Numbered from the stretch's first letter, positions 7,894 through 17,553 are shown. The stretch is DNA of 64,000 nt from an uncultured Atopobiaceae bacterium (GCA_910579165.1 CAJTTF010000002.1:311-64310), one strand, 5' to 3'. Notes: a model not told the origin generated them from the letters alone. A program made the numbers and translations.

Positions 7894-8859
7894 GTGAAAT
7901 TCGGCATTGTTTCAGGAATTTTTTGGGCTCTCGATACCATAGTTTTGGGTATCGCTCTTTCGCTCTATCTGCCCATAGAGCCCTTTGTTGCAAATCCCTC
8001 TCTTGCGATTAGTGGAGCAGTTGTTCTTGCTCTAGTTGGAGCTGGACTGCACGATACGTTTTGCGCTCTCTGGATGCTTCTGTATATGGGTGTAAAGCGC
8101 CGCCTTCTAGACACGTGGATTGCGCTTAAAAGCCGCGGGGGTAAGGCATGCATTCTTGCTGCTTGCCTGGGTGGTCCTCTGGGGATGGGCGGTTATGTCA
8201 TTGCCATTAGCAATATTGGACCTGCTACAACCGCTATTATCTCCAGTTTTTATCCTGCGCTTGGGGCCGCGCTTGCTACCGTTTTCTTAAAAGAGCATAT
8301 GAGGCCTCGTCAATGGCTTGCTCTATGTATTGCTATTGCCGCTATAGTTGTGATGGGGGTTGAAACAGCAACCGAAACTACGGAGGGCAACTCTTTGATA
8401 GGATTAACAGGAGCAATTCTTTGCGTTCTTGGGTGGGGGAGCGAAGCGGTTCTTCTCGCCTGGGGAATGCGTGACGATGCTGTTGATAACGAATGTGCCC
8501 TTCAAATCCGAGAAACCACGAGTGCAATCATCTATCTATTCTTGCTACTCCCTCTCATTGGAGCACTGCCTACCCTGCTTGAGGCTATCGCTTCACCCGT
8601 GATATCGGTTGTTGGTCTTGCCGCAGCGCTTGGAATTACGAGTTACCTCTTTTATTACCAAGGAATTAAGAAGATAGGTGCGGGTAAAGCCATGGCGGTA
8701 AATATAAGCTATTCGGCCTGGTCGGTCATCTTTTCTCTCATCATCTTGGGAAAGATTCCTGATGGTATTGAGATATTGTGTTGCGTGTGTATTCTTCTGG
8801 GTACCATTTTTGCAGCAACCGATACGATACGACCAACGGCTTTCTTTGTACACAAATAG
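7894..8859 (+). CDS. DMT-superfamily (EamA) permease
   Basis: A 321-residue integral membrane protein with about ten hydrophobic helices in two halves, as in EamA-type drug/metabolite exporters. The first half holds the conserved stretch around SNIGPATTAIISSFYPALGA, and the second the parallel KAMAVNISYSAWSVIF. The start is a GTG at 7894 with AGGAAA upstream. Substrate cannot be predicted; members export amino acids, nucleosides or small toxic compounds. It sits 23 bp after the flavin reductase gene and 10 bp before an ABC ATPase gene, so co-transcription is likely. Confidence 0.85.
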   Translation: MKFGIVSGIFWALDTIVLGIALSLYLPIEPFVANPSLAISGAVVLALVGAGLHDTFCALWMLLYMGVKRRLLDTWIALKSRGGKACILAACLGGPLGMGGYVIAISNIGPATTAIISSFYPALGAALATVFLKEHMRPRQWLALCIAIAAIVVMGVETATETTEGNSLIGLTGAILCVLGWGSEAVLLAWGMRDDAVDNECALQIRETTSAIIYLFLLLPLIGALPTLLEAIASPVISVVGLAAALGITSYLFYYQGIKKIGAGKAMAVNISYSAWSVIFSLIILGKIPDGIEILCCVCILLGTIFAATDTIRPTAFFVHK

Positions 8860-8869
8860 GAGACATTTC

Positions 8870-9571
8870 ATGGCATTTGTGGAATTCAAGGACGTTAAAA
8901 AAATCTACCATATGGGCTCAGTTGAGGTTTGTGCTGTTGATAACATGTCTTTCACCATAGAAGAGGGAGAGCTTTGCGTTATTGTCGGGCCTTCTGGTGC
9001 CGGTAAAACGACCGTTTTAAATATGCTTGGCGGCATGGATTCTGCAAGTTCAGGCCTGATAACTCTTGGCGATAAAGATATTTCAAACATGTCGTCTGGC
9101 GAATTGACCGAGTATCGCAGGACTGAGATTGGCTTTGTCTTTCAATTCTACAATCTGGTACAAAATCTCACCGCTCTAGAGAACGTGGAGCTTGCTAGTC
9201 AAATCTGTCCTAATCCCTTGAGTGCGCATAAAGTTTTGGAAGAAGTAGGACTCAAGAAACGCATGGACAATTTCCCCGCCCAACTCTCTGGCGGAGAGCA
9301 GCAGCGTGTCGCTATTGCTCGCGCGCTTGCCAAAAATCCCAAGCTTTTGCTCTGCGATGAACCAACCGGCGCGCTGGACTTCAAAACCGGCAAGGCAGTC
9401 CTTAGTCTTCTGCAGGACGCGAGTCGCAAAAAGGGACAAACCGTAGCCATCGTGACGCACAATACTGAATTTACCAAGATTGCTGACAGGGTTATCCATG
9501 TGCGCGAAGGCAAAGCCTCAAAAATCACTACTAATAAGCGCCCAAAGGACGCTAAGACCCTTATGTGGTAG
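8870..9571 (+). CDS. ABC transporter ATP-binding protein, MacB/LolD type
   Basis: A 233-residue ATPase with all motifs: Walker A GPSGAGKTT, Q-loop in FVFQFYNL, signature LSGGEQQR, Walker B LLLCDEPTGALD and a H-loop histidine in VTHN. It starts at the ATG at 8870, preceded by ATAGGAGA; the longer frame from 8762 overlaps the DMT gene. It is the partner of the large FtsX-type permease whose start lies 11 bp downstream. Together they would form a mechanotransducing or efflux-type ABC system at the cytoplasmic membrane. Confidence 0.93.
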   Translation: MAFVEFKDVKKIYHMGSVEVCAVDNMSFTIEEGELCVIVGPSGAGKTTVLNMLGGMDSASSGLITLGDKDISNMSSGELTEYRRTEIGFVFQFYNLVQNLTALENVELASQICPNPLSAHKVLEEVGLKKRMDNFPAQLSGGEQQRVAIARALAKNPKLLLCDEPTGALDFKTGKAVLSLLQDASRKKGQTVAIVTHNTEFTKIADRVIHVREGKASKITTNKRPKDAKTLMW

Positions 9572-9582
9572 GAAACAGGTCC

Positions 9583-12500
9583 ATGAAGACTACTTTTGCT
9601 AAGGAAACACTCCGCACGATTCGCCATTCTTTTGGAAGATTTGCAGCCATTGTCATTATTGTGGCGGTTGGTTGTGGTTTTTTTGCGGGTCTTCGCATGA
9701 GCGGCTCAGGGATGCGTGAATCTGCTGATACGTACGCAAAACAGGCACAGCTTTTTGATATCCAGCTGACGTCTACGCTTGGCATCAGCCAGTCTACAGT
9801 AAACATAATTGATGAGGTTCCCGGCGTTGGCGAGGTTATGTGCACTAAGTCGGTTGATACCATATCCCAGGTAGGAGACTACAATCACGAGATTCGCATA
9901 ACCTCACTAACTCCTGAAAACATTCAAAGGGGGAGAGAGCTGCTCTCTGGAATTTCTGATTTACTTGATGCGCAATCGAGTGAAAATGCAACTGCTCTTA
10001 ATCAGCCAACGCTTGTCAGTGGTAGATGGCCAGAAGCGGCAGATGAATGTGTCCTTCTGCATCGCGAGGCAATTCCCGACGATCTAGGTGGCACCATTAA
10101 TGTTCTCTATGGCTCACAGTCGCTTGATGGCACCTTGGAATTACGCCAGTTTAAGATTGTGGGTTACGTTAACAGTCCGGTTTATCTTGATACCGCAACG
10201 ATTTCTACGACGAGCCTAGGTTCTGGATCGCTTTGGGGTGTGGCATTTGTTTTAGAAGAAGCCTTTTCTAGCGAGAGTCCCTACACTGAGCTCTTTATTT
10301 CTGTGCCTGCTGCCAAGAGCGAGGTTTTTGGTACATCTTCTTATTTTGAAAAGGTCCAGGACGTTAAAAATGAAATAACGACCAGATTGGATGACATCGC
10401 CAATGTTCGTCGTAAAGAAGTGCAAACAAAAGCTCAGGTCGAACTTGATAAAAACACCAAAACGTATAACGATAAAGTTGCAAGTATTAATGAGGCATTA
10501 GACAACGGTGCTAAAAAAATTAACGATGCGGCACAAGCGCTACGCTCCTCTCGGGATCAGATTAGACAAGCCTGCTCTCTTCTCGCCGAGAAAAAAGCAC
10601 AGTTACAGCAGGCTTATGAGGCAGGATTAATTCCCGATAATCTCTATCAAGCGCAAATGGCAGCAATAGAAGCGCAAGAGGAAACGCTCCTTGAATCTCA
10701 GGTCAAAGTAGATCAAGGAGAAGCTCGTCTGGCGCAAGAGCGTTCTTCTTTTGAACAGCAAAGAGCTCGGGCACACAAAGAGTTACGAGATGCTAAAAAA
10801 CAGTTGGAAGATGCTCAGAAAAGAATTGAGGATATTGAGAAGCCCGATGTCTACCTATTGGATCGCGATCAAAACTTTGGCGCCGTCAGTTTCAAGAACG
10901 ACTCGGAGCGGATAGATTCCATTGCTACGCTTTTCCCCTTCTTCTTCTTTGTTGTGGCGGCACTGGTAGCGCTTACAACCATGATGCGTATGGTTGAAGA
11001 TGACCGCCAACTAATTGGAACTTTTAAAGCATTGGGCTACTCGGGAGCAAAGATTGCGAGCAAGTACCTTGTCTATGCTGGCGTAGCCTCGCTGACAGGT
11101 GCGCTTTTGGGTATTGGATTAATGTCGCAGCTGTTGCCCAGTGTCATTCTTCAGGCGTACTCCATCATCTATGCCGTGCCAGCTAGGGCATTTCCGTTGC
11201 CACTAGAGTCTTCACCAGCTTTTGTTGCACTCGTTTTGGGAGTGGGCATAACGCTGGGGGCTACTCTCTTGGCATGTATTGCATCGCTTAGGGAAACACC
11301 TGCTACTCTTATGCAGCCTAAGGCACCAAAACCGGGGAAGCGCATTCTTCTTGAGCGCATACGGCCCATCTGGAAACGCTTTAGCTTTTCGTGGAAAGTG
11401 ACGATCAGAAATATATTTCGCTATAAGACGCGCTTCTTTATGACCGTTATAGGCGTTGCCGGCTGTACCATGCTCCTGGTTACAGGTTTTGGTGTAAGGG
11501 ATGCCATTAATGACATTATTGATAACCAATTTGGCAGCGAAGGATACGAGGGCTCTCTATCCTCCTCAAGTGATGGGGCCTCGTTGGGGGAGACTCAATC
11601 GCCGGCCAAAAATTCAGGGCTTACCCGCTATAACGCAACCATAAGCCTTGCAAATACAAGGGATCTTTCGCAGGCCAATTCCTCCATACAAGCCGTAAAA
11701 GACTATCTCTTAACTCAAAACGGTGTTGAGGATCTTGTTGCCTTGACCATGGAAAATCTTGTAGTTCACACAGATACTGACAATAATCAAAAACACACGG
11801 TACAGCTTGAATGCCCTGAGGACAATGGACGGTTTTCACAATTGAATCAATTTAGAGTTCGAACCTCGCAAGACGCGATTCCCTTTGATGATAATGCGGT
11901 AATTCTGACAGAAAAACTGGCGACCACTCTTAATGTTGCATCAGGAGATCAACTTGCACTCTACGATCAGGATAAAACTGGCAATCCTGTAGGCAGTCCC
12001 CATATGGTCACCATATCCAATGTCTGTGAAAACTACCTTGGATCCTATCTCTATATTGGGAAAGCAGCCTATATAAAGGCATTTGGCGCACAGCCCATTC
12101 CCAACACGCTTATCTGCAATATTAACGCGAGTCTACAAGAGCGCAATGTCATTGCGGACCATCTACAAACAATGGAGAATGTTGATACAGTCCGCTACAA
12201 CGATGAGCTCATCAGTAGGTATCGTGACATGTTGAAATCTGTTGACTTGGTCATGATCGTGCTCATAATAGCCGCAATGATTCTTGCTTTTGTGGTTCTC
12301 TACAACCTTGCCAACATCAATATCGCTGAGCGCATCCGTGAAATTGCAAGCCTTAAAGTGTTGGGCTTCAGGCGTCGTGAAGTTGCCGCATACGTTTTCC
12401 GAGAAATCCTTATTATTGTTGGCTTTGGAGCACTTGCGGGCCTTGTTCTAGGGTGGGGTTTTGAATCCTATGTTGTAGTTACTGCAGAGGTCGATGCGGC

Positions 12501-12642
12501 AATGTTTGGTAGGATTATTCACGCATCAAGTTATATCTTCAGTCTTGGGCTCACCATGCTATTTGCCGCTTTTGTTTGCGTATCAATGTTGCCCAAGCTT
12601 GCGCATATCGATATGGTTGAATCGCTAAAGAGCGTTGACTAA
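9583..12642 (+). CDS. Large FtsX/MacB-type ABC permease with an extracellular coiled coil
   Basis: 1019 residues starting at the ATG at 9583, six residues inside the longest frame. There are two FtsX-type permease cores: TM helices around residues 440-580 with the LIGTFKALGYS motif, and the last ~130 residues with IASLKVLGFRRREV. A first TM helix lies near residue 20, and further hydrophobic stretches near residue 615. Between the first helix and the first core is a large extracytoplasmic domain that includes a long Glu/Lys/Gln-rich coiled coil at about residues 256-418. Such permeases occur in Gram-positive bacteria and are often linked to lipid, lipoprotein or peptide handling or to resistance. 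The exact substrate is unknown. Confidence 0.9.
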   Translation: MKTTFAKETLRTIRHSFGRFAAIVIIVAVGCGFFAGLRMSGSGMRESADTYAKQAQLFDIQLTSTLGISQSTVNIIDEVPGVGEVMCTKSVDTISQVGDYNHEIRITSLTPENIQRGRELLSGISDLLDAQSSENATALNQPTLVSGRWPEAADECVLLHREAIPDDLGGTINVLYGSQSLDGTLELRQFKIVGYVNSPVYLDTATISTTSLGSGSLWGVAFVLEEAFSSESPYTELFISVPAAKSEVFGTSSYFEKVQDVKNEITTRLDDIANVRRKEVQTKAQVELDKNTKTYNDKVASINEALDNGAKKINDAAQALRSSRDQIRQACSLLAEKKAQLQQAYEAGLIPDNLYQAQMAAIEAQEETLLESQVKVDQGEARLAQERSSFEQQRARAHKELRDAKKQLEDAQKRIEDIEKPDVYLLDRDQNFGAVSFKNDSERIDSIATLFPFFFFVVAALVALTTMMRMVEDDRQLIGTFKALGYSGAKIASKYLVYAGVASLTGALLGIGLMSQLLPSVILQAYSIIYAVPARAFPLPLESSPAFVALVLGVGITLGATLLACIASLRETPATLMQPKAPKPGKRILLERIRPIWKRFSFSWKVTIRNIFRYKTRFFMTVIGVAGCTMLLVTGFGVRDAINDIIDNQFGSEGYEGSLSSSSDGASLGETQSPAKNSGLTRYNATISLANTRDLSQANSSIQAVKDYLLTQNGVEDLVALTMENLVVHTDTDNNQKHTVQLECPEDNGRFSQLNQFRVRTSQDAIPFDDNAVILTEKLATTLNVASGDQLALYDQDKTGNPVGSPHMVTISNVCENYLGSYLYIGKAAYIKAFGAQPIPNTLICNINASLQERNVIADHLQTMENVDTVRYNDELISRYRDMLKSVDLVMIVLIIAAMILAFVVLYNLANINIAERIREIASLKVLGFRRREVAAYVFREILIIVGFGALAGLVLGWGFESYVVVTAEVDAAMFGRIIHASSYIFSLGLTMLFAAFVCVSMLPKLAHIDMVESLKSVD

Positions 12643-12825
12643 CGATGCAATTAACGCGATTATTAATCAGGTAAGAACGAGCTTGCTGCGCGGTGACTTT
12701 TCGATAAGAATAAGCAGTCAAGCATTCAGTTCCAAATAGGCCCATTATGATGAGGCTTAAAGACCCAAAGCAACACCAGATGTTTGCTCGCAACATATGT
12801 TGGTAAGAAAGATGAGGAAACTGCG

Positions 12826-13383
12826 ATGGTTTTATCGGACAGGGATATTAAACAAGAGCTTAAAGAGGGACGGATTAGTATTAAGCCTCTCAAGGAAAAA
12901 GACATACAGCCCGCTAGTGTTGATGTGCGCCTGGGATCGCATTTTCGCATTTTTAGGAATTCGAGTCATGCATTTATAGATCCCGAAAAAGAGCAGCCAG
13001 ATTTAACAGAAGAGATAGTTGTTCCGGATGACCAGGCGTTCATTCTGCATCCAGGTCAATTTGCGTTGGGTACGACCTTTGAGAAGGTAACGCTCCCCGA
13101 TGACATTTTGGGGAAGCTCGAAGGAAAGTCTACGCTTGGACGCTTGGGGCTCATGATTCACTCCACTGCAGGTTACGTTGATCCAGGTTGGAGCGGCGAA
13201 CTTACCCTTGAACTCTCTAACGTTGCAACGCTTCCCATCCGTCTGCGGCCGCAGATGAGAATAGGTCAGCTCTCTTTTGAGCGCATGACTTCACCTGTCG
13301 AAAGGCCATATGGATGCGCGGCTCTGGGTAGTCACTATCAGAACCAAACTGGCGCAACCCCTTCTCATGCCCTTGACGATTAA
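12826..13383 (+). CDS. dcd: dCTP deaminase
   Basis: Converts dCTP to dUTP (or directly to dUMP in bifunctional members), feeding thymidylate synthesis. The 185-residue protein has PASVDVRLG near the N terminus and the catalytic block from GKSTLGRLGLMIHSTAG to GWSGELTLELSN, where the Glu of GELTLE is the expected general base. Length fits the trimeric Dcd family. Start is the ATG at 12826; a GAGGAAA stretch lies just upstream. Whether it is mono- or bifunctional cannot be settled by eye. A dUTPase gene is present at 25651, suggesting the two-step route is possible. Confidence 0.92.
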   Translation: MVLSDRDIKQELKEGRISIKPLKEKDIQPASVDVRLGSHFRIFRNSSHAFIDPEKEQPDLTEEIVVPDDQAFILHPGQFALGTTFEKVTLPDDILGKLEGKSTLGRLGLMIHSTAGYVDPGWSGELTLELSNVATLPIRLRPQMRIGQLSFERMTSPVERPYGCAALGSHYQNQTGATPSHALDD

Positions 13384-13461
13384 ATCAAACCCCACAATCG
13401 CATGCGGAATCCTTGAGCGCCTGCAAGCAGAGCCCCTCTGTTTTTGTATGATGATTCATCC

Positions 13462-14313
13462 ATGCTAAACGAACTGTATCATTCGCTGAACCCAATTGCT
13501 TTTACTTTGGGTTCCGTGCAGATTAGGTGGTATGCACTTGCATATCTAGCTGCTTTTGGTCTGGGGGGACTCATAATGTGGGGTCGTATACGACATTGGA
13601 AACTCTGGATTCCTGCAGAAGATCTTCTTGTCGCCGTTTGCTTTACCGCGCTGGGCATCATATTTGGAGCGCGTCTGGGATATTGCCTCTTTTACGGGAA
13701 TGGTTATTATCTTTCCCACCCGATTGAGATATGCATGTTTTCGCAAGGTGGTATGAGTTTCCATGGAGGACTTGTGGGGGCGCTAATCGCAGGATGTATC
13801 GTCTGTAAAGCGCTTCGTCTTTCGTTCATTACCATGGCTGATTTGTGCGCCATCGTAGCACCGGTAGGTCTTTTCTTTGGCAGGTGCGCCAACTTTATCA
13901 ATGGCGAGCTATGGGGAAAACCCACAAATGTTCCGTGGGGCGTTGTCTTTGCAGGTGGGGGAGCACTCCCGCGCCATCCCTCTCAGCTTTATGAAGCTCT
14001 CTTGGAAGGTCTTATCCTCTTTATCATCCTCTTTGCGCTTTCCCGTAAGGTACCAGCACGTTCGAAGGGAACGTTCATTGGATGGTTTTTATTGCTTTAT
14101 GGCGTTTTCAGAATTGCGGTGGAATTTGTGCGTGTTCCCGATGTCCAACTTGGCTATCTTGTAGGTTTTGTCACAATGGGCCAGTTACTTTCTTTACCTC
14201 TTGTTATCGCTGGAATTATCATTTTAGTTATTGCACACAAAACGCATGCGCCCCAGTCAGGCAAAAAGGCCACCCCTGCACAAACTAACGCAGAATCTCC
14301 CTTAAATTCGTGA
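13462..14313 (+). CDS. lgt: Prolipoprotein diacylglyceryl transferase
   Basis: Transfers diacylglycerol from phosphatidylglycerol to the lipobox cysteine of prolipoproteins in the cytoplasmic membrane. The protein is 283 residues with about seven TM helices. The Lgt signature is clear: GGMSFHGGLVGA followed by GRCANFINGELWGKPT and then the RHPSQLYEA segment. The start is taken at ATG 13462; a TTG at 13444 is in frame. A TATGAT hexamer ends 9 bp before the ATG with no obvious ribosome binding site, so the message may be leaderless. The 3' end overlaps the convergent fic gene by 12 bp. A likely substrate, a lipobox protein, is encoded at 15238. Confidence 0.95.
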   Translation: MLNELYHSLNPIAFTLGSVQIRWYALAYLAAFGLGGLIMWGRIRHWKLWIPAEDLLVAVCFTALGIIFGARLGYCLFYGNGYYLSHPIEICMFSQGGMSFHGGLVGALIAGCIVCKALRLSFITMADLCAIVAPVGLFFGRCANFINGELWGKPTNVPWGVVFAGGGALPRHPSQLYEALLEGLILFIILFALSRKVPARSKGTFIGWFLLLYGVFRIAVEFVRVPDVQLGYLVGFVTMGQLLSLPLVIAGIIILVIAHKTHAPQSGKKATPAQTNAESPLNS

Positions 14314-15138
14314 TTCCCAGGTGCGACAAATGCAGGAGCGCAAAAAGTCCTTGAACGGGTTCAGATCACCCGTTTCGTCAAAAATCTCCAGTGCTTTAAA
14401 GTAGCTGTCTTTGTCGTCCTCATAAACAATTGCTGGGGGATATCCGCTTGCAAGAAGTACATAATTTGCAAGATCTCGTGCTACGCGGCCCGTACCCTCT
14501 GAAAAGGGGTGGATGACAACGAGTTGTACATGGAGATAAGCCGCAACGGTCAGGGCTTTCTCAAGATCAAGGTCCCCCAGAGCTTCTTGAACTTCAGAGA
14601 GCAGGGCTCGGGTTAGCTTCGGACATTCATTTGCCGCGGCGCCAACCTCACGGGTTTCTCGGACAAAGTAATCGCATACTTTGTATTTACCGGGTCGCTC
14701 GCCATCCATGAGTTGATGATTGGACAGCGTGTGATAAACAAGCGCTCTGTGGAGCGTGAGAATTAATTCTTCATCAAGCGGCGCGTGTGCGATGATTTTC
14801 TCAATCATCCACCACAAGGCCGCGCGCTGATTGAGGACGGAGATGAGGGAACGGATATCGCCTGTGTAACTGGTCACAGTATCGTGATTGTAAACCTCGA
14901 GGGCCTCGGCATAGCATAAATCAGAGCGCTCAACCTTTGCTGAGTGATAGCAAAACTCCTCTGCGAAATCGTTGAGCTCGTACAGCTTTTTCGTGCGCGA
15001 GAGACCCTGCCACCATGAAACAATACGCGCATAATCATTTTTGGTGCCCTCTCTGTCAGTGCATGACTGATCGCTGCGAGCAGTATGAGCGTAGGTATGG
15101 CTCGAGGCGTTCTTTTGAGATTGCTTTTGATTCTTCAT
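14302..15138 (-). CDS. Fic-family protein (putative AMP transferase)
   Basis: 278 residues. The Fic core carries HPFSEGTGRVAR at residues 210-221, close to the canonical HxFx(D/E)GNGRxxR but with Thr in place of Asn. Fic proteins transfer AMP, or other phosphate-containing groups, from a nucleotide to a hydroxyl side chain. Upstream, SAKVER at residues 66-71 resembles the (S/T)xxxE(G/N) inhibitory motif, with Glu70 as the blocking residue, placing it among Fic proteins with a built-in N-terminal inhibitory helix. The first ~35 residues are hydrophilic and not conserved. No separate antitoxin gene is adjacent. The target is unknown. Confidence 0.88.
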   Translation of the reverse strand: MKNQKQSQKNASSHTYAHTARSDQSCTDREGTKNDYARIVSWWQGLSRTKKLYELNDFAEEFCYHSAKVERSDLCYAEALEVYNHDTVTSYTGDIRSLISVLNQRAALWWMIEKIIAHAPLDEELILTLHRALVYHTLSNHQLMDGERPGKYKVCDYFVRETREVGAAANECPKLTRALLSEVQEALGDLDLEKALTVAAYLHVQLVVIHPFSEGTGRVARDLANYVLLASGYPPAIVYEDDKDSYFKALEIFDETGDLNPFKDFLRSCICRTWESRI

Positions 15139-15237
15139 CGCGGCTGGCTCCTTTGTTGTTTATAAAGTAGAGGATACCCCATTTTGGGCTTGCGCTATAC
15201 TTTCAAGCAAAGGCAACGTCAACGAGCTGGTATAAAA

Positions 15238-17109
15238 ATGAATGATGAGTCTCCCATAAAGCTCAATCGTCGTCATTTCCTTGCAGGAACGGCGACTCTC
15301 GGTGCAGCTGCCGGACTGACGGCAACGCTCGCTGGATGTGGTCGCCCGCAAAAAGAAGAATCTCACCTTGATATGAGCGCCTACTCATCTCTTCTTCTTG
15401 ACATGGGGAAGTGGAATTACGATGAAGACAACAACGTTTATTATCAGCTTGGCATTCCGTATGTTCAAAACCCCGTGGCTGCCGACTATCAAAAGCTCTC
15501 CATTTACGTCCCTGGCAACTACTTTGCTGCCGAGAAAAATGGCGACACCTACAAAGTGATCCTTAATCCCGAAGGAATTCAGGGCCGCTATACGGGTGCT
15601 ACAGCTCCCGTTGTTATGCCGCTAAATTGCAAGAACTTCTCGGCGCAGATTCCCGCTACTTCCTATTCCTATGAAGGACTTGCGCCCTATATGTCCGAAG
15701 GCGTTATCTATGTGTTTACTGGCTGCAGAGGCAAGACCAGTGGATATGTGCAATCTAATAAGGAAGAAGGGCAGTATCCAGGAGGTGCACCCTTTACGGT
15801 CATAGATGTCAAAAGCGCAATTCGCTTCGTGCGGCTAAATGCACCAAATCTGCCTGGGAGCGCTGGGCATGTGGCTCTTATGGGAGTATCTGCCGCAGGA
15901 GCGATTGCTACAACAGTTGGTGTCTCCGGTGATACCTCTCCCTATGCCAATTTCCTGAAGGATTCTGGGGCAGCGCTTTGGAATACAGAGGGCATTCTGC
16001 TCTCTGATGCCCCTGATTCTGTAATGGTTTGGAACCCTCAGATTGATCTGAATACTATGGATGCTGCCTACGAATGGCTCCACGGACAGTATTCAGAAGA
16101 AGATTCGCGTGCACCCAAAACGTTCGGTCATGCTTATTCACACGCCCTTGCTAGCGATTACGCAAACGTTGTGAACGGTTATAATTTCTCGCAAAACGAC
16201 ACGACGCTTTCATTGGAAGAAACATCAGGTGGTATTTTCACCGATGGAAATTACTACAATGCCGTTATCGCATTTTTACAAGACGGAGCTAAGGATTTTT
16301 TCGCCAACACCGCCTTTCCTGCCACTATTACGAAAAATAATCATATTATTGAGGCATTTCCAGGTGCGCAAGGTTCGGTGGACGCGGACGCACTTGTCGA
16401 CGGAAGTGCAACATCGCAATCCTCACAACCTGGAGTCGCGCAGCTTCCCTCACCAGCGACAGTAGAGTATGCATCGGCGCACGACTATATTTCGGCGCTC
16501 AACGCGCATGGCGTCTGGATTACTCTTAATGCACGCAGAGGGACTGTTCGCATCGAATCAATTGAAGACTACATTAAAACGTTTGCTCCTCCTGTCCGTC
16601 CTGTCTCCGCTTTTGATAGTTTGCAAAAGAATACGGAACAAAACCAATACTTTGGGACCATTGAACAGGCGACATTGCACTACTCCCAGCTTGATGCCGA
16701 TAATCTCGCAAACAATCAAGAGACCTATGCGACGCTGGCGGGCTATGATGCTACCTATCTGCCTTCCTATCAGACCGACCTTGCCGTCACTTATGACAAG
16801 GCCGAGGATAGAACCACTGCTAATCGCCAGAGTATCGACAATCCTTTTCTCTACATTGTTGAAGGGATTGAGAATTTTGGCATGAGGACGGTGGCAAAGC
16901 ATTGGCGTATTCATGTGGGGCTCGCCCAGTCTTCGATACCTTTTATTTGTGGCTTTAATCTTGCGCTTGCTTTGCGCTCTTATCAAAAAACCGATGCAAA
17001 TGTAAATACGGTGGATTGCGCTGGCATTTGGGAAGAAGGCTCGGCGTTAACTGAGGTGGGGGATAATACAGTTCAATCTGCTCTCGCATGGCTTGCAACA
17101 AGGGTTTAG
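15238..17109 (+). CDS. Tannase-like alpha/beta-hydrolase lipoprotein, Tat-type signal
   Basis: 623 residues from the ATG at 15238. The N terminus has a twin-arginine signal (NRRHFLAG) and a lipobox, LAGC, with the lipidated Cys at 34, so it should be Tat-exported and anchored outside. The mature part begins like bacterial subtype A/B tannases, with KLSIYVPGNYF. It carries a nucleophile elbow GVSAAG (Ser218) and a C-terminal KHWRIHVGLAQ...NLALAL block like that of tannases. Tannases cleave galloyl esters. In the final region, where the family has its catalytic His after an FxxxW segment, I see GIWEEGSALTEVGD and no His, so activity is uncertain. The family call is from memory of motifs only. 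Confidence 0.65.
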   Translation: MNDESPIKLNRRHFLAGTATLGAAAGLTATLAGCGRPQKEESHLDMSAYSSLLLDMGKWNYDEDNNVYYQLGIPYVQNPVAADYQKLSIYVPGNYFAAEKNGDTYKVILNPEGIQGRYTGATAPVVMPLNCKNFSAQIPATSYSYEGLAPYMSEGVIYVFTGCRGKTSGYVQSNKEEGQYPGGAPFTVIDVKSAIRFVRLNAPNLPGSAGHVALMGVSAAGAIATTVGVSGDTSPYANFLKDSGAALWNTEGILLSDAPDSVMVWNPQIDLNTMDAAYEWLHGQYSEEDSRAPKTFGHAYSHALASDYANVVNGYNFSQNDTTLSLEETSGGIFTDGNYYNAVIAFLQDGAKDFFANTAFPATITKNNHIIEAFPGAQGSVDADALVDGSATSQSSQPGVAQLPSPATVEYASAHDYISALNAHGVWITLNARRGTVRIESIEDYIKTFAPPVRPVSAFDSLQKNTEQNQYFGTIEQATLHYSQLDADNLANNQETYATLAGYDATYLPSYQTDLAVTYDKAEDRTTANRQSIDNPFLYIVEGIENFGMRTVAKHWRIHVGLAQSSIPFICGFNLALALRSYQKTDANVNTVDCAGIWEEGSALTEVGDNTVQSALAWLATRV

Positions 17110-17118
17110 GAGCTCACA

Positions 17119-17553
17119 ATGTATGGGATTGAAGTGGAAGGGCATTTTGATGCCGCCCATTTTCTCTCTAACTACCATGGTAAATGCGAAAACTTGCATG
17201 GTCATCGCTATCGCGTTGTTGTTACGCTTTGCGTAGACGACACTGCTTTACAGCGCGAAGGTACGGAAGGGGATATGGTCATGGATTTTTCTCAGGCAAA
17301 AGCTTGTATTGCTAACATTTGCTCTTGTTTTGACCATACGTTTCTTTTGGAAAAAGGATCTCTTCAACCTTCTACAGTTGCCGCCCTTGAAAAAGAGGGC
17401 TTTGCTTTGCTGGAGCTTCCCTATAGGACGACAGCTGAAAATCTGGCGCACGATATTTTTGATCGGTGCATGGAGGTTCATCTTCCGGTAAGCAAGGTTG
17501 AAGTGGATGAAACCCCCCATAATCGTGCCTTCTATGAACCCAGTAGCGCCTAA
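17119..17553 (+). CDS. queD: QueD / 6-pyruvoyl-tetrahydropterin synthase family protein
   Basis: 144 residues with the full zinc site of the family: FDAAH, then CENLHGHRY, which supplies a Cys and two His. The C-terminal ETPHNRAFYEP is also typical. The Cys four residues before HGH is the catalytic cysteine of 6-carboxy-tetrahydropterin synthase (QueD), the second step of preQ0/queuosine synthesis from GTP. No queC, queE or tgt gene lies in the window, so the pathway role is assumed. The gene starts 9 bp after the tannase-like gene, an arrangement without a clear functional link. Confidence 0.88.
   Translation: MYGIEVEGHFDAAHFLSNYHGKCENLHGHRYRVVVTLCVDDTALQREGTEGDMVMDFSQAKACIANICSCFDHTFLLEKGSLQPSTVAALEKEGFALLELPYRTTAENLAHDIFDRCMEVHLPVSKVEVDETPHNRAFYEPSSA

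Noticed and set aside
7403..7940. Two long minus-strand frames opposite the flavin reductase tail
   Set aside because: They are by-products of the repetitive His/Cys/Gly codons on the plus strand; their translations are low complexity and lack ribosome binding sites.
12551..12796. Minus-strand frame of 81 codons after the FtsX permease gene
   Set aside because: It overlaps the 3' end of the permease gene, has no ribosome binding site and no recognisable domain.
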